64,000 nucleotides of DNA, taken from positions 248,001 to 312,000 of the forward strand of contig NZ_FNOZ01000001.1 in the NCBI RefSeq assembly GCF_900107175.1, written 5' to 3'. Position numbers and translations under genes: made by a program. The notes below the pieces were generated by a model. That model saw nothing but the letters and a program-made list of their open reading frames with translations. It had not been told where the DNA came from and did no database searches. Source of the DNA: Modestobacter sp. DSM 44400 (GTDB lineage: Bacteria; Actinomycetota; Actinomycetes; Mycobacteriales; Geodermatophilaceae). This document shows, piece after piece, positions 27,874 to 40,498 of the stretch. Within the stretch, counting starts at the first letter, position 1; each line of letters opens with the position of its first letter.

Positions 27874-27930
27874 TCACCGGGCCCGGTAGTTGGGGGCTTG
27901 GGAGTTCTCGCGGATGGCACGGATGCACAT
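27874..27930 (-). CDS. 18-codon ORF between guaB and guaB3, GuaB-tail mimic
   Basis: MCIRAIRENSQAPNYRAR starts with ATG at 27928-27930, five bases after the guaB stop, with GAGGTG at ideal spacing. It ends with TGA at 27874-27876, four bases before the guaB3 ATG. Its tail QAPNYRAR repeats the end of GuaB (EAPNYRTR). At DNA level AAGCCCCCAACTACCG occurs in both, followed five bases later by GGTGACC. It probably arose by local duplication; whether it is made as a peptide is unknown. Confidence 0.5.
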   Translation of the reverse strand: MCIRAIRENSQAPNYRAR

Positions 27931-27935
27931 GCCGG

Positions 27936-30052
<2,117 letters not shown>

Positions 30053-30103
30053 AACGGCGTCGTCGAGGGGTTGAGCCGTGACACTGCGATCCTCCGGATC
30101 ACA

Positions 30104-30974
30104 TCACGGCCAGGTTCCGTCCCCCGGCTGCGCTGAGCCGTTTCGTCGCGCCCTCACCGGACCCTCCGGGCCCACCTCGGTCACGACAGCGGTCCTCGGG
30201 ACCGCGGCACCGTAGAGCGCATCGTCGTCTCCGACGGACCCGCGCCTCGACCGGCGCCACCCCGGCCAGAGGTCGTCATCGACCAGTCGGACGAAGCGCA
30301 CCCCGACCGCGCGCATCGTGTCCTCGCGCCGTTTCTCGTCGAACAGGACGTCCTCGGGCGAACCTCCGCAGGCCGGCCGCAGGTACTTCACCCGGCCGTC
30401 GAACTCCTGCGTGGGACGAACCGGTGCCGCTCGAGGGTGTCCTGCAGGAGTTGCGGCGTCACCAGGCCGCGCAGCAGCGCCGCGTCCGGAGCGGCCACAG
30501 CAGGCAGTTCCGGCCACTCACGCGCAGTGTCGACCAGCGTCCGGGCCGGGGTCGTCAGCCGGTGCCGGCCGGGCGGTCACCTCGTCGGCCGGGAGTTCCG
30601 CGCGGGTCATCACGTAACCCGGCCCGGTGCGCCAGCGGTGCGGGTCGGTCAGCCGCACCTCAGATGGCAGCCCAGCGGGTATCGACAGATCCCACACCGG
30701 GCCGCCGTGCCATGGCTGAGTGCCGCACTGGGCCTGGCCAGCGCCGTGGCCACGGCTGGCGCGTCGAGCTCATGACGCCGTCCGGCCGCTTCGGTCTCGG
30801 CGAGGCCGGCCGCGGTGACGAACAGTCCGGGGCGCAGCCGGACCCACGCCCCTGAGCGGACCACGCTGCGGATCTCTCGTTCGGTGACGCCGGCCGCCGT
30901 CAGGTCGGCCGGGCGAACAGGCCCGATCGAGCCTGAGCGGCGACGCGGAGCAGGGCAGGCAGCGAGAGGGTCAC
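30104..30974 (-). pseudogene. AbiEi/DUF559-type protein, multiply frameshifted
   Basis: Reading the minus strand from GTG at 30974, recognisable family segments occur in successive frames. They are LPALLRVAAQARSGLFARPT, then ADLTAAGVTEREIRSVVRSG with AWVRLRPGLFVTAAGLAETE, then WDLSIPAGLPSEVRLTDPHR, then LTTPARTLVDTAREWPELPA, and finally EFDGRVKYLRPACGGSPEDV with LFDEKRREDTMRAVGVRFVR. At least four single-base shifts separate them. The intact family joins an AbiEi-like antitoxin head to a restriction-endonuclease-like tail. The locus is clearly dead. Confidence 0.75.
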
Positions 30975-31031
30975 CGGGCGATGGTCACCGGGCGGGAGAC
31001 CGCAGAGCCGGCGTCCCCGGCGGATGTGGAC

Positions 31032-31058
31032 GGGCCGTCGTCCAGTGGACGACGGCCC
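31032..31058 (-). terminator. Terminator-like hairpin after the BldM-like regulator
   Basis: GGGCCGTCGTCC and GGACGACGGCCC are perfect 12-base arms around AGT. It lies downstream of the regulator gene on the minus strand and before the AbiEi pseudogene. There is no U-tract. Confidence 0.7.
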
Positions 31059-31161
31059 GCACGGTCGTAGCTCGCGCGGTAGAGCCACCCCGGTGACGGC
31101 TGAGCCGGGGCATGCCCTGGCTCAGCGGTCGGTCGGGCGGCTCATCCTCCGGAGGAGGAGC

Positions 31162-31917
31162 TCAGCTCATCATCCCCCGGCGGAAGCCGGTGGCGACCGC
31201 CTCGGCGCGGTCCTTGACGCTGAGCTTGCGAAACAGCCGGCGGGCGTGGGTCTTGATGGTGTCCTCGGACAGGTAGAGCTCACGGCCGATCTGGGCGTTG
31301 CTCTTGCCCTGGCTCATGCCGGTGAGCACCTGCATCTCCCGCATCGACAGCGCGACCGGCGCCGGGTCGGGCACCGTGGACCGGACCGTGGTGGGCGCGG
31401 CGCCGGCCAGCGGGCTGGCGCTCCCCCAGGACGATGGTCCGCCGTTCGGTGCGCCGGCGAGGGCGTGCTGCGGCGTGCGGGATACCGGTGCCAGGGAGCC
31501 CAGGGGGCGCTGCGGGTCCGAGCGCATGCCGGTCCGCGACAGGCCAAGCCCCAGCTCCAGCGGGCTGGCGTCCCAGCGCAGGTAGCCGCGGGCGCCGAAC
31601 GCCACGGCGGAACGCACGCTGTCGGCGTCGTCGGGGGCGCCGAGCACGAGCACCGGCAGGCCGGGGTGTGAGCGCAGCACCTGGGTGGCCACCGACAGGC
31701 CGCTGTCGGTGGCGCGCTGCGTGCCCACCAGCAGGACGTCGGGGAGCCGGTTGGCCAGCCGGGCGGCCAGGGCGGCCGGGTCGCCGACGGCCTCGACGCG
31801 GCCCACGAACGGCAGGGCGAGCAGTCGGGCCGCGACGTCGTCCCGGACCCGCCGACGTTCGTCGAACACCCACACGACGGCACCGCTGCCGTTGCCCCGC
31901 ACCCTGTCCTCGATCAC
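31162..31917 (-). CDS. LuxR-type transcriptional regulator, BldM-like
   Basis: A 251-residue regulator. The C-terminal LuxR helix-turn-helix (LSMREMQVLTGMSQGKSNAQ then IGRELYLSEDTIKTHARRLF) closely resembles BldM of Streptomyces, whose gene also lies near groEL and a whiB gene. The N-terminus is receiver-like (VFDERRRVRDDVAARLLALP), but the strand that should end in the phosphorylated Asp reads LPDVLLVGTQ, so phosphorylation is unlikely. A 60-residue Pro/Ser/Gly linker separates the domains. GTG at 31915-31917 follows AGGAG. Confidence 0.82.
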   Translation of the reverse strand: MIEDRVRGNGSGAVVWVFDERRRVRDDVAARLLALPFVGRVEAVGDPAALAARLANRLPDVLLVGTQRATDSGLSVATQVLRSHPGLPVLVLGAPDDADSVRSAVAFGARGYLRWDASPLELGLGLSRTGMRSDPQRPLGSLAPVSRTPQHALAGAPNGGPSSWGSASPLAGAAPTTVRSTVPDPAPVALSMREMQVLTGMSQGKSNAQIGRELYLSEDTIKTHARRLFRKLSVKDRAEAVATGFRRGMMS

Positions 31918-32370
31918 CGCTGCTCCTGTCTGCGCCGGCCTGGGGACGGGCCGGCGACATACCGACCGGGCGCCGCCCGACCGGGTGGCCGGGGGCGGGG
32001 GTGTCCCCGCCCCGGAGGTGCTCGGTGCCGCCGGTGTCACCGGACGGCGCCGAGAGGTCCCCCACCCGGTGGTCGGCACCCCGTGGCGTCACCTTGATCG
32101 TCGGGAGGGCAACCGAACAGCGGCTGTCACCCCGCAGGGTGAGGCCCCCCGGCGCCTCCGCAGGCTCCGCGGTGCTCCAGCGGCGGCTCAGCGGGTTCGC
32201 GGACGTGCTGTGTGGTGCCCAACAGACCCGGGCTGGCGCCGGGTATCGCACATGTCCGGCGATTCCGCAGCCGGAAGCGAGAACTGATGTGTTTGCGCAC
32301 GTTCGGTGCGGGGCATCCGGCCGTCAGTGACCGGGCAGACCCCCCGGTGCACCCGAGCCGAGGAGGTCCC
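31918..32370. promoter_or_regulatory. Long divergent regulatory spacer between BldM-like and WhiB genes
   Basis: A 453-base region without a credible gene, between two regulator genes transcribed away from each other. It must hold both promoters. I see GC-rich inverted repeats but no operator I can name. The large spacer fits complex control. Confidence 0.5.
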
Positions 32371-32670
32371 ATGGCCGACATCCGTCGACTGCCCATGCCC
32401 GTTGCCGAGGTGTGGGACTGGCAGCTGCACGGTTCTTGCCGGGGCGAGAGCACGTCCCTGTTCTTCCACCCCGACGGCGAGCGGGGCCCGGCGCGGGCGC
32501 GCCGGCAGGCCGCAGCGAAGGCCGTGTGCGCACGGTGCCCCGTTCTCGAGAGCTGCCTCCAGCACGCGCTGTCGGTCCGCGAGCCCTACGGGGTCTGGGG
32601 CGGCATGAGCGAGGAGGAGCGGACCAGACTGATCGCAGCCGAGCCCGCCCCGATCGCTGCAGGGGTCTGA
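32371..32670 (+). CDS. WhiB family iron-sulfur transcription factor (WhiB3-like position)
   Basis: A 99-residue Wbl protein. The four cluster-binding cysteines are Cys23 (GSCRG), Cys53 and Cys56 (CARC), and Cys62 (ESCLQH). The sigma-factor-contacting turn is GVWGGMSEEER. No extended basic tail for DNA binding is seen after it, only a short IAAEPAPIAAGV. The ATG follows GAGGAGG. In M. tuberculosis whiB3 has the same neighbourhood (groEL1 on one side), so redox or developmental sensing is plausible but inferred. Confidence 0.93.
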   Translation: MADIRRLPMPVAEVWDWQLHGSCRGESTSLFFHPDGERGPARARRQAAAKAVCARCPVLESCLQHALSVREPYGVWGGMSEEERTRLIAAEPAPIAAGV

Positions 32671-32695
32671 CGCCGGCGGGAGACCTCCCCCGCCA

Positions 32696-32747
32696 GAACG
32701 CCGAGAGGGCCGGTCCGACATCTGTCGGACCGGCCCTCTCGGCGTTC
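32696..32747. terminator. 25-bp perfect palindromic terminator between whiB and groEL
   Basis: Arms of 25 bases at 32696-32720 and 32723-32747 pair perfectly (starting GAACGCCGAGAGGGCC), with only two bases at the centre. It lies between convergent genes and can act in both directions. Confidence 0.85.
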
Positions 32748-32855
32748 TCGGTGCTGCTGCCTCCCGGGAGACCCCGGGCGATCACCGGCGGGTGGTCGTG
32801 CCCGACGGCGCGTCGGTCAGCCACCCGCCGATGATCAACGGGAGATCAGCTCAGC

Positions 32856-34595
<1,740 letters not shown>

Positions 34596-34635
34596 TCACG
34601 TGCAGGGTCGTGCTGGTACTAGCGGAGGAGTGAGG

Positions 34636-34944
34636 TCACTTCTCCACGACGGCGAGCAGGTCACGCGCGGACAGGACGAGGTAGTCCTCGCCGCCGTACC
34701 GGATCTCGGTGCCGCCGTACTTCGAGTAGACGACCACGTCACCGACGTTGACGTCGAGCGGGACGCGGTTGCCGTTGTCGTCGATGCGGCCGGGACCCAC
34801 GGCGACGACGGTGCCCTCCTGGGGCTTCTCCTTCGCCGTTTCCGGAATGACCAGACCGGACGCCGTGGTGGTCTCGGCCTCGTTGGCCTGGACCACGACG
34901 CGGTCTTCCAGCGGCTTGATGTTGACCTTGGTAGCGGTCGTCAC
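34636..34944 (-). CDS. groES: 10-kDa co-chaperonin
   Basis: A 102-residue GroES subunit that caps the GroEL cavity. It shows [20 protein letters not shown], the mobile-loop region [28 protein letters not shown] and [23 protein letters not shown] at 34942-34944 has a GGGGG ribosome site about ten bases upstream. A CIRCE operator and a matching promoter lie about 105 bases upstream, so the gene is heat-inducible under HrcA by inference. Confidence 0.97.
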   Translation of the reverse strand: MTTATKVNIKPLEDRVVVQANEAETTTASGLVIPETAKEKPQEGTVVAVGPGRIDDNGNRVPLDVNVGDVVVYSKYGGTEIRYGGEDYLVLSARDLLAVVEK

Positions 34945-35048
34945 GATGTGACGCCCCCTTCGTGTCGACGGGCTTGTGAGGTAGTGCAGATGCTGTGGCA
35001 CGAGGCTGGCGACCTGCCGTCGCGGGGGTCAGGTACCGGCCTGTGTCA

Positions 35049-35083
35049 TTGGCACTCTACCCATGCGAGTGCCAGCCGCTCAA
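35049..35083 (-). promoter_or_regulatory. groES promoter overlapped by a CIRCE operator
   Basis: TTGGCACTC (35049-35057), nine bases, then GAGTGCCAG (35067-35075) match the CIRCE pattern bound by HrcA. On the minus strand TTGAGC (35083-35078) and TAGAGT (35059-35054) are 18 bases apart, and the -10 lies inside the operator, so HrcA would block RNA polymerase. Confidence 0.85.
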
Positions 35084-35129
35084 CCGGGTCGGCCACCGGC
35101 TCACCCCGGAGGTGGGCGACGCTGTCGCG

Positions 35130-36383
35130 ATGCCCCCGGGAAACCAGGACGAGGAGTCCGCCGCACGGTCCGCGGAGACCGTGCGTCAGCTGCAGGACCT
35201 GGCGACGCCGGCCGGTGCCGCCGCGTTGACCCGGGCCGCCGAGCTGCTGGCCGGCCGCACCGACGCGGTCACCGCGCTGTCCAGGTTGCGGACCGAGGTG
35301 GGTGTGCAGCTGGCCGGTCCGGCCTGGGGCATCGCGCGGCAGCGCGCAAAGGCCCGGCCGGCGTTCGGCGCCGACGCGGACCGGCTGCTGTTCACCGGGG
35401 ACACCCTCGAGCAGGCCGGCCGGCCGGCGCTCGCCGACCGCCGGGCCGGCCGGCTGCTCACCGGTGGGGTGGCGTCCGTCGCCGACCTCGGGTGCGCAGC
35501 CGGCACCGACACCCTCGCCCTGGCCCGGGCGGGCGCCTCGGTGCTCGCCGTCGACCGGGACCCGGTGGCCCGCACGCTCACCGCGGCCAACGCTGCCGCC
35601 GTCGGCGTCGCCGACCGGGTGCAGGTGGTCGACGCCGACGTCGTCGACCTGGTCGCGGCCGCCGCCGACGGGCAGGTGGCCGGCTGCGACGCCGCCGTCC
35701 TGGACCCGGCGCGCCGGGCCGGTGGACGACGACTGCTGGACCCCGACCGTTGGTCCCCGCCGTGGTCGACGGTCCTCGCCCTGCTCGAGCGGGTGCCCCG
35801 CTGCGTGGTCAAGGTGGCGCCGGGGCTGGACCACGACCGCGTGCCGGCCGGGATCGAGGCGGAGTGGGTGTCGATCGGCGGCTCGATCGTGGAGGCGCTG
35901 CTGTGGGGCCGCGGCCTGTCGACGACCTGGCGGCGGGCGACCCTGGTGCGCGGCGGGACGATCGCCGAGCTGATCGCCGATGACGACCCCGGGCTGGCAC
36001 CGGTGGGCCCGGTGCGCGGCTGGCTGCACGAGCCCGACCCGGCGGCGATCCGCTCCGGACTGGTGTCGGTGGTGGCCGCAAACCTGGGCGCGACCCTGGT
36101 CGACCCGACGATCGCCTACCTGACCAGCGACTCCCCCACCGGATCGCCGTGGGCCAGCAGCCACCCGGTGACCGACGTCTTGCCGTTCAACCTCAAGAAG
36201 CTGAAGGCGCTGCTGCGCAGCCGGGACGTCGGCCGCGTCGTGGTGAAGAAGCGCGGGTCGCCGATCGAGCCGGACGCGCTGGCCCGCCAGCTCCGCGGGC
36301 CGGGCAGCGGAACGGCGGTCGTCGTCGTCACCCGGGTGGCCGGCGCCCCCACCGTGCTGGTCTGCGGGCCGCCGTCCGCCTGA
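35130..36383 (+). CDS. Class I SAM-dependent methyltransferase, THUMP-like-domain type
   Basis: A 417-residue protein. An N-terminal helical part is followed by a Rossmann methyltransferase core with [20 protein letters not shown] (SAM-binding motif I) and [18 protein letters not shown] in the catalytic-loop position. The C-terminal part ([20 protein letters not shown]) matches the THUMP-like extension of this actinobacterial family. The target is unknown. ATG at 35130 is 17 bases from GGAGG; the GTG at 35112 is an alternative. Its 5' end lies next to the groES CIRCE, transcribed away from it. Confidence 0.82.
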   Translation: MPPGNQDEESAARSAETVRQLQDLATPAGAAALTRAAELLAGRTDAVTALSRLRTEVGVQLAGPAWGIARQRAKARPAFGADADRLLFTGDTLEQAGRPALADRRAGRLLTGGVASVADLGCAAGTDTLALARAGASVLAVDRDPVARTLTAANAAAVGVADRVQVVDADVVDLVAAAADGQVAGCDAAVLDPARRAGGRRLLDPDRWSPPWSTVLALLERVPRCVVKVAPGLDHDRVPAGIEAEWVSIGGSIVEALLWGRGLSTTWRRATLVRGGTIAELIADDDPGLAPVGPVRGWLHEPDPAAIRSGLVSVVAANLGATLVDPTIAYLTSDSPTGSPWASSHPVTDVLPFNLKKLKALLRSRDVGRVVVKKRGSPIEPDALARQLRGPGSGTAVVVVTRVAGAPTVLVCGPPSA

Positions 36384-36389
36384 CCGTAG

Positions 36390-37430
36390 CTACCGGCTGA
36401 CGACGTCGATCGGCAGCGAGCTGTCCGCACCCAGGTCGACCGCGGACGGCGCGATGCCGGCCTCGACCAGCCGGGAGCCCAGGGCGGCGACCATCGCCCC
36501 GTTGTCGGTGCACAGCCGCGGGCTGGGCGTGCGCAGCACGATCCCGGCCGCGGCGCAGCGCTCAGCGGCGAGCGCGCGCAGCCGCGAGTTCGCCGCCACC
36601 CCCCCGCCGATCACCAGGTGGTCGACGCCGGAGTCGCGGCAGGCGCGGACGGCCTTGGCGGTGAGCACGTCGACCACAGCCTCCTGGAACGCCGCGGCGA
36701 CGTCGGCGACCGGAACCGGCTCACCAGTCCGCTCGCGAGCCTCGACCCAACGCGCGACCGCCGTCTTCAGGCCGGAGAAGGAGAAGTCGTAGGGGGCGTC
36801 GCGCGGGCCGGTGAGTCCGCGCGGGAAGCCGATGGACGTCGGGTCTCCCCCGCGGGCGGCCCGGTCGATCGGCGGTCCACCGGGGAACGGCAGACCGAGC
36901 ACCCGCGCGACCTTGTCGAATGCCTCCCCCGCGGCGTCGTCGATGGTCTGGCCCAGCGGCTGCACGTCCTGGGTGAGGTCGGGGACCAGCAGGAGCGAAC
37001 TGTGCCCACCGGACACCAGCATCGCGACCGTGGGCTCGGCCAGCCGGCCGTGCTCCAGTTCGTCGACGGCGACGTGCGCGGCGAGGTGGTTGACCCCGTA
37101 CAGCGGCACGTCCAGCGCGAGGGCGTAGGCCTTGGCCGCGGCGACGCCGACCAGCAGGGCGCCGGTCAGCCCGGGACCGGAGGTCACCGCGATCGCGTCG
37201 ACGTCGCCGGCGGTCACCCCGGCATCGGACAGCGCGCGGCGGACCGTCGGGATCATCGCCTCCAGGTGCGCCCGCGAGGCGATCTCCGGGACGACGCCGC
37301 CGAACCGCTCGTGCTCGGCCATGCTGGTCGCCAGGGCGTCGGACAGCAGGGTCTGCCCGCGCACCAGGCCGACCCCGGTCTCGTCGCAGGAGGTCTCGAG
37401 GCCCAGGACCAGCGGCTGGTCAGCCACCAT
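36390..37430 (-). CDS. tsaD: tRNA N6-adenosine threonylcarbamoyltransferase
   Basis: A 346-residue Kae1/Qri7-type protein that transfers threonylcarbamoyl to A37 of ANN-decoding tRNAs with TsaB and TsaE. It opens [17 protein letters not shown]. The metal ligands are in NHLAAH (His115, His119), and the ASKHA nucleotide loops are [13 protein letters not shown] and [14 protein letters not shown] at 37428-37430 gives the family length. rimI and tsaB lie upstream on the same strand; the gap to rimI holds repeat family B. Confidence 0.97.
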   Translation of the reverse strand: MVADQPLVLGLETSCDETGVGLVRGQTLLSDALATSMAEHERFGGVVPEIASRAHLEAMIPTVRRALSDAGVTAGDVDAIAVTSGPGLTGALLVGVAAAKAYALALDVPLYGVNHLAAHVAVDELEHGRLAEPTVAMLVSGGHSSLLLVPDLTQDVQPLGQTIDDAAGEAFDKVARVLGLPFPGGPPIDRAARGGDPTSIGFPRGLTGPRDAPYDFSFSGLKTAVARWVEARERTGEPVPVADVAAAFQEAVVDVLTAKAVRACRDSGVDHLVIGGGVAANSRLRALAAERCAAAGIVLRTPSPRLCTDNGAMVAALGSRLVEAGIAPSAVDLGADSSLPIDVVSR

Positions 37431-37490
37431 GACTCCATTCGCTCCCGCGGGGCGCTCCGCTCCCCGTTCCATGTCGTCGGTCGCCTCCGC

Positions 37491-37568
37491 GGTCGCTCCG
37501 CTCCTCGCTCGCAGGGCCCGCTGCGATGCTCACTTCCTGTCGGCTTCCGGCCGCGCTGCGATGCTCAC
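37491..37568. repeat. Dispersed repeat family B, copy 3 with an extra half copy
   Basis: GGTCGCTCCGCTCCTCGCTC is followed by GCTGCGATGCTCAC, and CGCTGCGATGCTCAC recurs at 37554-37568. It fills the rimI-tsaD gap inside the operon. Confidence 0.65.
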
Positions 37569-37580
37569 GCCCCTGTCCGC

Positions 37581-38033
37581 TCATCGGGGCACCTCCCGCT
37601 GCATGACGACGGCATCGGTGCCGCTGGGCTGGTAGTAGCCCTGCCGGCGGCCGATCTCGGTGAACCCTCGACGCCGGTAGAGCCCCTGAGCGACCTCGTT
37701 GTCGGCGCGAACCTCCAGCAGCACGACCTTGCTGCGGGTGTCCGCCTCGGCGAGCAGCGTGTCCAACAGGAATACGCCGACGCCCTGGCCCTGGGCGGCG
37801 ACGGTGACGCCGAGGGTGGCGATGTGCGCCTCCTCGGGATAGGCGATCAGCCCTGCGTAGCCGAGTACGGCGCCGGCGTCGTCCACGGCGACCAGGTAGT
37901 GCCGGGTGTCGGTGCGGGCGAGTTCGTCCCGGTACATCGCCGCCGTCCAGGTGTCCGGGGCGAAGAGCTCCTCCTCCATCGCCAGCACGGCGGGGAGGTC
38001 GGCGCGCGTCATGTCCCGCAGGGAGACTGTCAC
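37581..38033 (-). CDS. rimI: GNAT acetyltransferase RimI-like
   Basis: A 150-residue GNAT protein that acetylates protein N-termini, classically ribosomal protein S18. The acetyl-CoA loop is VAAQGQGVG, and the YRRRGFTEIGRRQGYYQPSG ending is typical of RimI. GTG at 38031-38033 overlaps the tsaB stop (GTGA). The tsaB-rimI-tsaD order is widespread. Confidence 0.93.
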   Translation of the reverse strand: MTVSLRDMTRADLPAVLAMEEELFAPDTWTAAMYRDELARTDTRHYLVAVDDAGAVLGYAGLIAYPEEAHIATLGVTVAAQGQGVGVFLLDTLLAEADTRSKVVLLEVRADNEVAQGLYRRRGFTEIGRRQGYYQPSGTDAVVMQREVPR

Positions 38034-38668
38034 TGGGAGACCGCCTTCCGCAGCGTCGGCGGGACGGCATCGGGACGGCGCAGGTACAGCGGCTCGAGCG
38101 GGCCGGCGGAGCCCGGGTCGCCCAGCTGCGGAGCCGCCGCGCGCAGCAGTCCGGCTGTCGTCACCTGGGCGGCGGCGACCGGGACGCCGAGCCGGTCGGA
38201 GCCGACCGCCGCGTCGCCGACCAGCGGCGGGGTAGGGGTCATGCCGTCCGGCCGGTTGACCGCGGGCCCGATCGTCCGGGTGCCGTCGGCGGCGTAGGCC
38301 GCCCAGTAGAGCTCCTTGCGCCGGGCGTCGGTCACCACGGTGCGGGCGCCGGCGCCGATCGCGTCCAGCGAGCAGACGCCGACGACGGGCAGGCCGCGGG
38401 CGTCGGCCACCGCGGCAGCGGTCACCACCCCGACCCGCAGCCCGGTGAAGGGCCCGGGCCCCAGTCCGGTGACGACGGCATCGAGGTCGCCCATCGACCG
38501 ACCGGCGTCGGCCAGCACGGCACGGATGGTCGGGGTGAGCAGTTCGGCGTGCCGGTTGGCCGAGGCGACGGCCCGCTCGGCGAGCACCTCGACCCCCTCG
38601 GCGGCCGACCAGCGCGCCAGCCCGACGACGAGGTTCGGGGTCGCGGTGTCGAGGGCGAGGACGAGCAC
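38030..38668 (-). CDS. tsaB: t6A biosynthesis protein TsaB
   Basis: A 212-residue inactive-looking paralogue of TsaD that scaffolds the TsaB-TsaD-TsaE complex. It begins LVLALDTATPNLVVGLARW and contains VVTGLGPGPFTGLRVGV. The start is GTG at 38668. It is separated from tsaE by a broken HAD gene, whereas in M. tuberculosis these genes are adjacent. Confidence 0.95.
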   Translation of the reverse strand: MLVLALDTATPNLVVGLARWSAAEGVEVLAERAVASANRHAELLTPTIRAVLADAGRSMGDLDAVVTGLGPGPFTGLRVGVVTAAAVADARGLPVVGVCSLDAIGAGARTVVTDARRKELYWAAYAADGTRTIGPAVNRPDGMTPTPPLVGDAAVGSDRLGVPVAAAQVTTAGLLRAAAPQLGDPGSAGPLEPLYLRRPDAVPPTLRKAVSQ

Positions 38669-38770
38669 GACCGATCAGGGTAGTTGGCGCCGGCCAGCCG
38701 TCCTCAGCCGCTGCTATGAGCCCGACCGGGCCGGAGCACGGGGAGGTGTCAGCCGGATCAGCCCCCGAGG

Positions 38771-39369
38771 TCAGCGGCGCTGGTCGACGAGCAGGTCCAC
38801 CAGGTCACCGGGACGGTCCACGGTGTGCTCAGCGGGGGCGGTCGGGTCGTACAGGTGTCCCCATCCGGCGGTCAGCGCGTGTGCGCCGCTGCGCGTGGCC
38901 GCGAGCAGGTCGGTGGGCGCGTCTCCGATGTCGGCACTCCGGGTGGGGGCGACGCCCAGCTTTCGGCAGGCCCGCTCGATGCCCTCGGGATCCGGCTCGA
39001 CCGCTCGATCTGGTCGCCGCCCACGATGATGGAGAAGAAGTCGACCAGGTCTGCGGCGTCGAGCAGGAGCTCGGCGGCACGCGTGCTGGCACCGGTGCAC
39101 ACAGCGAGCGCCACGTGCGGCCGCAGAGCCGCCAACGCCGCCCGGATTCCCGGGTAGGGCCGCACCGCCTCGGGCACCGAAGCTCGCCCCGGCTCCTCGT
39201 GGTAGGCGACCACGTCCGCGGTGCCCACCGGGCGCTCGAGCATGCGGGCCAGCATGATCACAGGTTCGCCTCGGGTACGACGGTCACGGAGTCGATGAGC
39301 GTGCCGTCCATGTCGCAGATCAGGGCTGCCGGCCGGATCCGCGCCTCCCGCCGGTTCGCCCTCGCTCAT
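38771..39369 (-). pseudogene. HAD-superfamily phosphatase, frameshifted
   Basis: Segments of a phosphoglycolate-phosphatase-like HAD protein appear in different minus-strand frames. They are AALICDMDGTLIDSVTVVPE (motif I), then MLARMLERPVGTADVVAYHE through VALAVCTGASTRAAELLLDA (motif II region), then PEGIERACRKLGVAPTRSAD with IGDAPTDLLAATRSGA (motif IV). At least two shifts are needed, one near 39262 and one near 38998. A possible third lies near the ATG at 39369. It interrupts the tsaE-tsaB pair. Confidence 0.78.
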
Positions 39370-39422
39370 GCCCGCGGAGTCTGCCCGACGGCACGAGGGA
39401 GGGGCACGGACTGACCTCCACC

Positions 39423-39875
39423 TCAGCTGTCGTCGAGCCGCTGCTCCCAGCCCGCGCCGACCGGCACCAGCCGGGCGGTGCGGACGTCGTCGTCCCGGCG
39501 GTCGAGCTCGACGACCAGGTGCTCGTCGGTCAACTGCTCGACCAGGCCGTGTCCCCACTCCACGACGGTGACCGCCTCCCCGGCGGTCGCGTCGAGGTCC
39601 AGGTCGTCGACGTCGGCCATGCTGCCCAGCCGGTAGGCGTCCACGTGCACCAGCGCCAGCCGGCCGCCGAGGTGCACCCGGGCGAGCACGAAGGTCGGTG
39701 AGGTGACCAGCCCCGGCACGCCCAGCCCGGCGCCGATGCCCTGGGTCAGCGCGGTCTTGCCGGCGCCCAGCGGGCCGGCCAGGACGACGAGGTCCCCGGC
39801 CCGCAGCAGCCCGGCCAGCGTTCGGCCCAGTGCTTTGGTGTCCTCGGCGGTGGGCAGCTCGTGCTCACGCCTCAC
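39423..39875 (-). CDS. tsaE: t6A biosynthesis ATPase TsaE
   Basis: A 150-residue P-loop ATPase of the t6A complex. Walker A is GPLGAGKT at residues 34-41. TSPTFVLARVH, LVHVDAYRLGS and VTVVEWGHGL are family signatures. GTG at 39873-39875 overlaps the udg stop (GTGA), so it is translated in the udg/hydrolase/alr train. Confidence 0.95.
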   Translation of the reverse strand: MRREHELPTAEDTKALGRTLAGLLRAGDLVVLAGPLGAGKTALTQGIGAGLGVPGLVTSPTFVLARVHLGGRLALVHVDAYRLGSMADVDDLDLDATAGEAVTVVEWGHGLVEQLTDEHLVVELDRRDDDVRTARLVPVGAGWEQRLDDS

Positions 39876-40498
39876 AGCGTCGCCGCCACCGCGGTCAGGT
39901 CGGCGAGGAGCCCGGCCCGCGGGGCGCCGTTCGGGCCGAACCGGATCGCCGCCGAGGGGTGGTAGGTCGCCCACACCGCGCGCCCGCCGACGTCGTGGGG
40001 CCGGCCGCGCACCTGCGCCAGCACGGTGCGGGGGCCGAGGAACCACTTCGCCGACGACAGCCCGAGGGCGACGACGACCGGGGCGTCCAGCAGCTCCAGC
40101 TGGCGGCGCAGCCAGCCGCTGCAGCGGGCGACCTCTGGTGCCTTCGGCGTCCGGTTGCCCGGCGGCCGGCACTTGACCACGTTGAGCACCGCGGCCTGCG
40201 CCCGGTCCAGCCCGGCCTCGGCCAGCAGCACGTCGAGCAACGCGCCGGAGCGGCCCACGAAGGGGCGGCCGGTCTCGTCCTCCTGCGCCCCCGGCGCCTC
40301 CCCCACGAGCACCAACCGCGGCCGGCCGACCGGGACGTCGCCGACGACGACGTGCTGGCGGACGGCGGCCAGCTCGGGGCAGGCGACGCACGAGGACGCG
40401 ACGACCGCGAGCGCGGCCCAGTCCGGCGCCGCGGCAGCCACCCGGGCGACCTCGTCGGCCGCGGCACCCACCCCGGGCGCCGGGGGCCGCGGGGTCAC
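39872..40498 (-). CDS. Uracil-DNA glycosylase, family 4-like
   Basis: A 208-residue iron-sulfur uracil-DNA glycosylase. Motif A is LVLVGEAPGAQEDETGRPFV, motif B is YHPSAAIR, and cluster cysteines include CVAC and the Cys of VVKCRPPGNRTPKAPE. The KRRIH-type insertion of UdgX is not visible. It removes uracil from DNA. It overlaps both neighbours by four bases (hydrolase upstream of it shares GTGA at 40495-40498, tsaE below). Confidence 0.9.
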   Translation of the reverse strand: MTPRPPAPGVGAAADEVARVAAAAPDWAALAVVASSCVACPELAAVRQHVVVGDVPVGRPRLVLVGEAPGAQEDETGRPFVGRSGALLDVLLAEAGLDRAQAAVLNVVKCRPPGNRTPKAPEVARCSGWLRRQLELLDAPVVVALGLSSAKWFLGPRTVLAQVRGRPHDVGGRAVWATYHPSAAIRFGPNGAPRAGLLADLTAVAATL

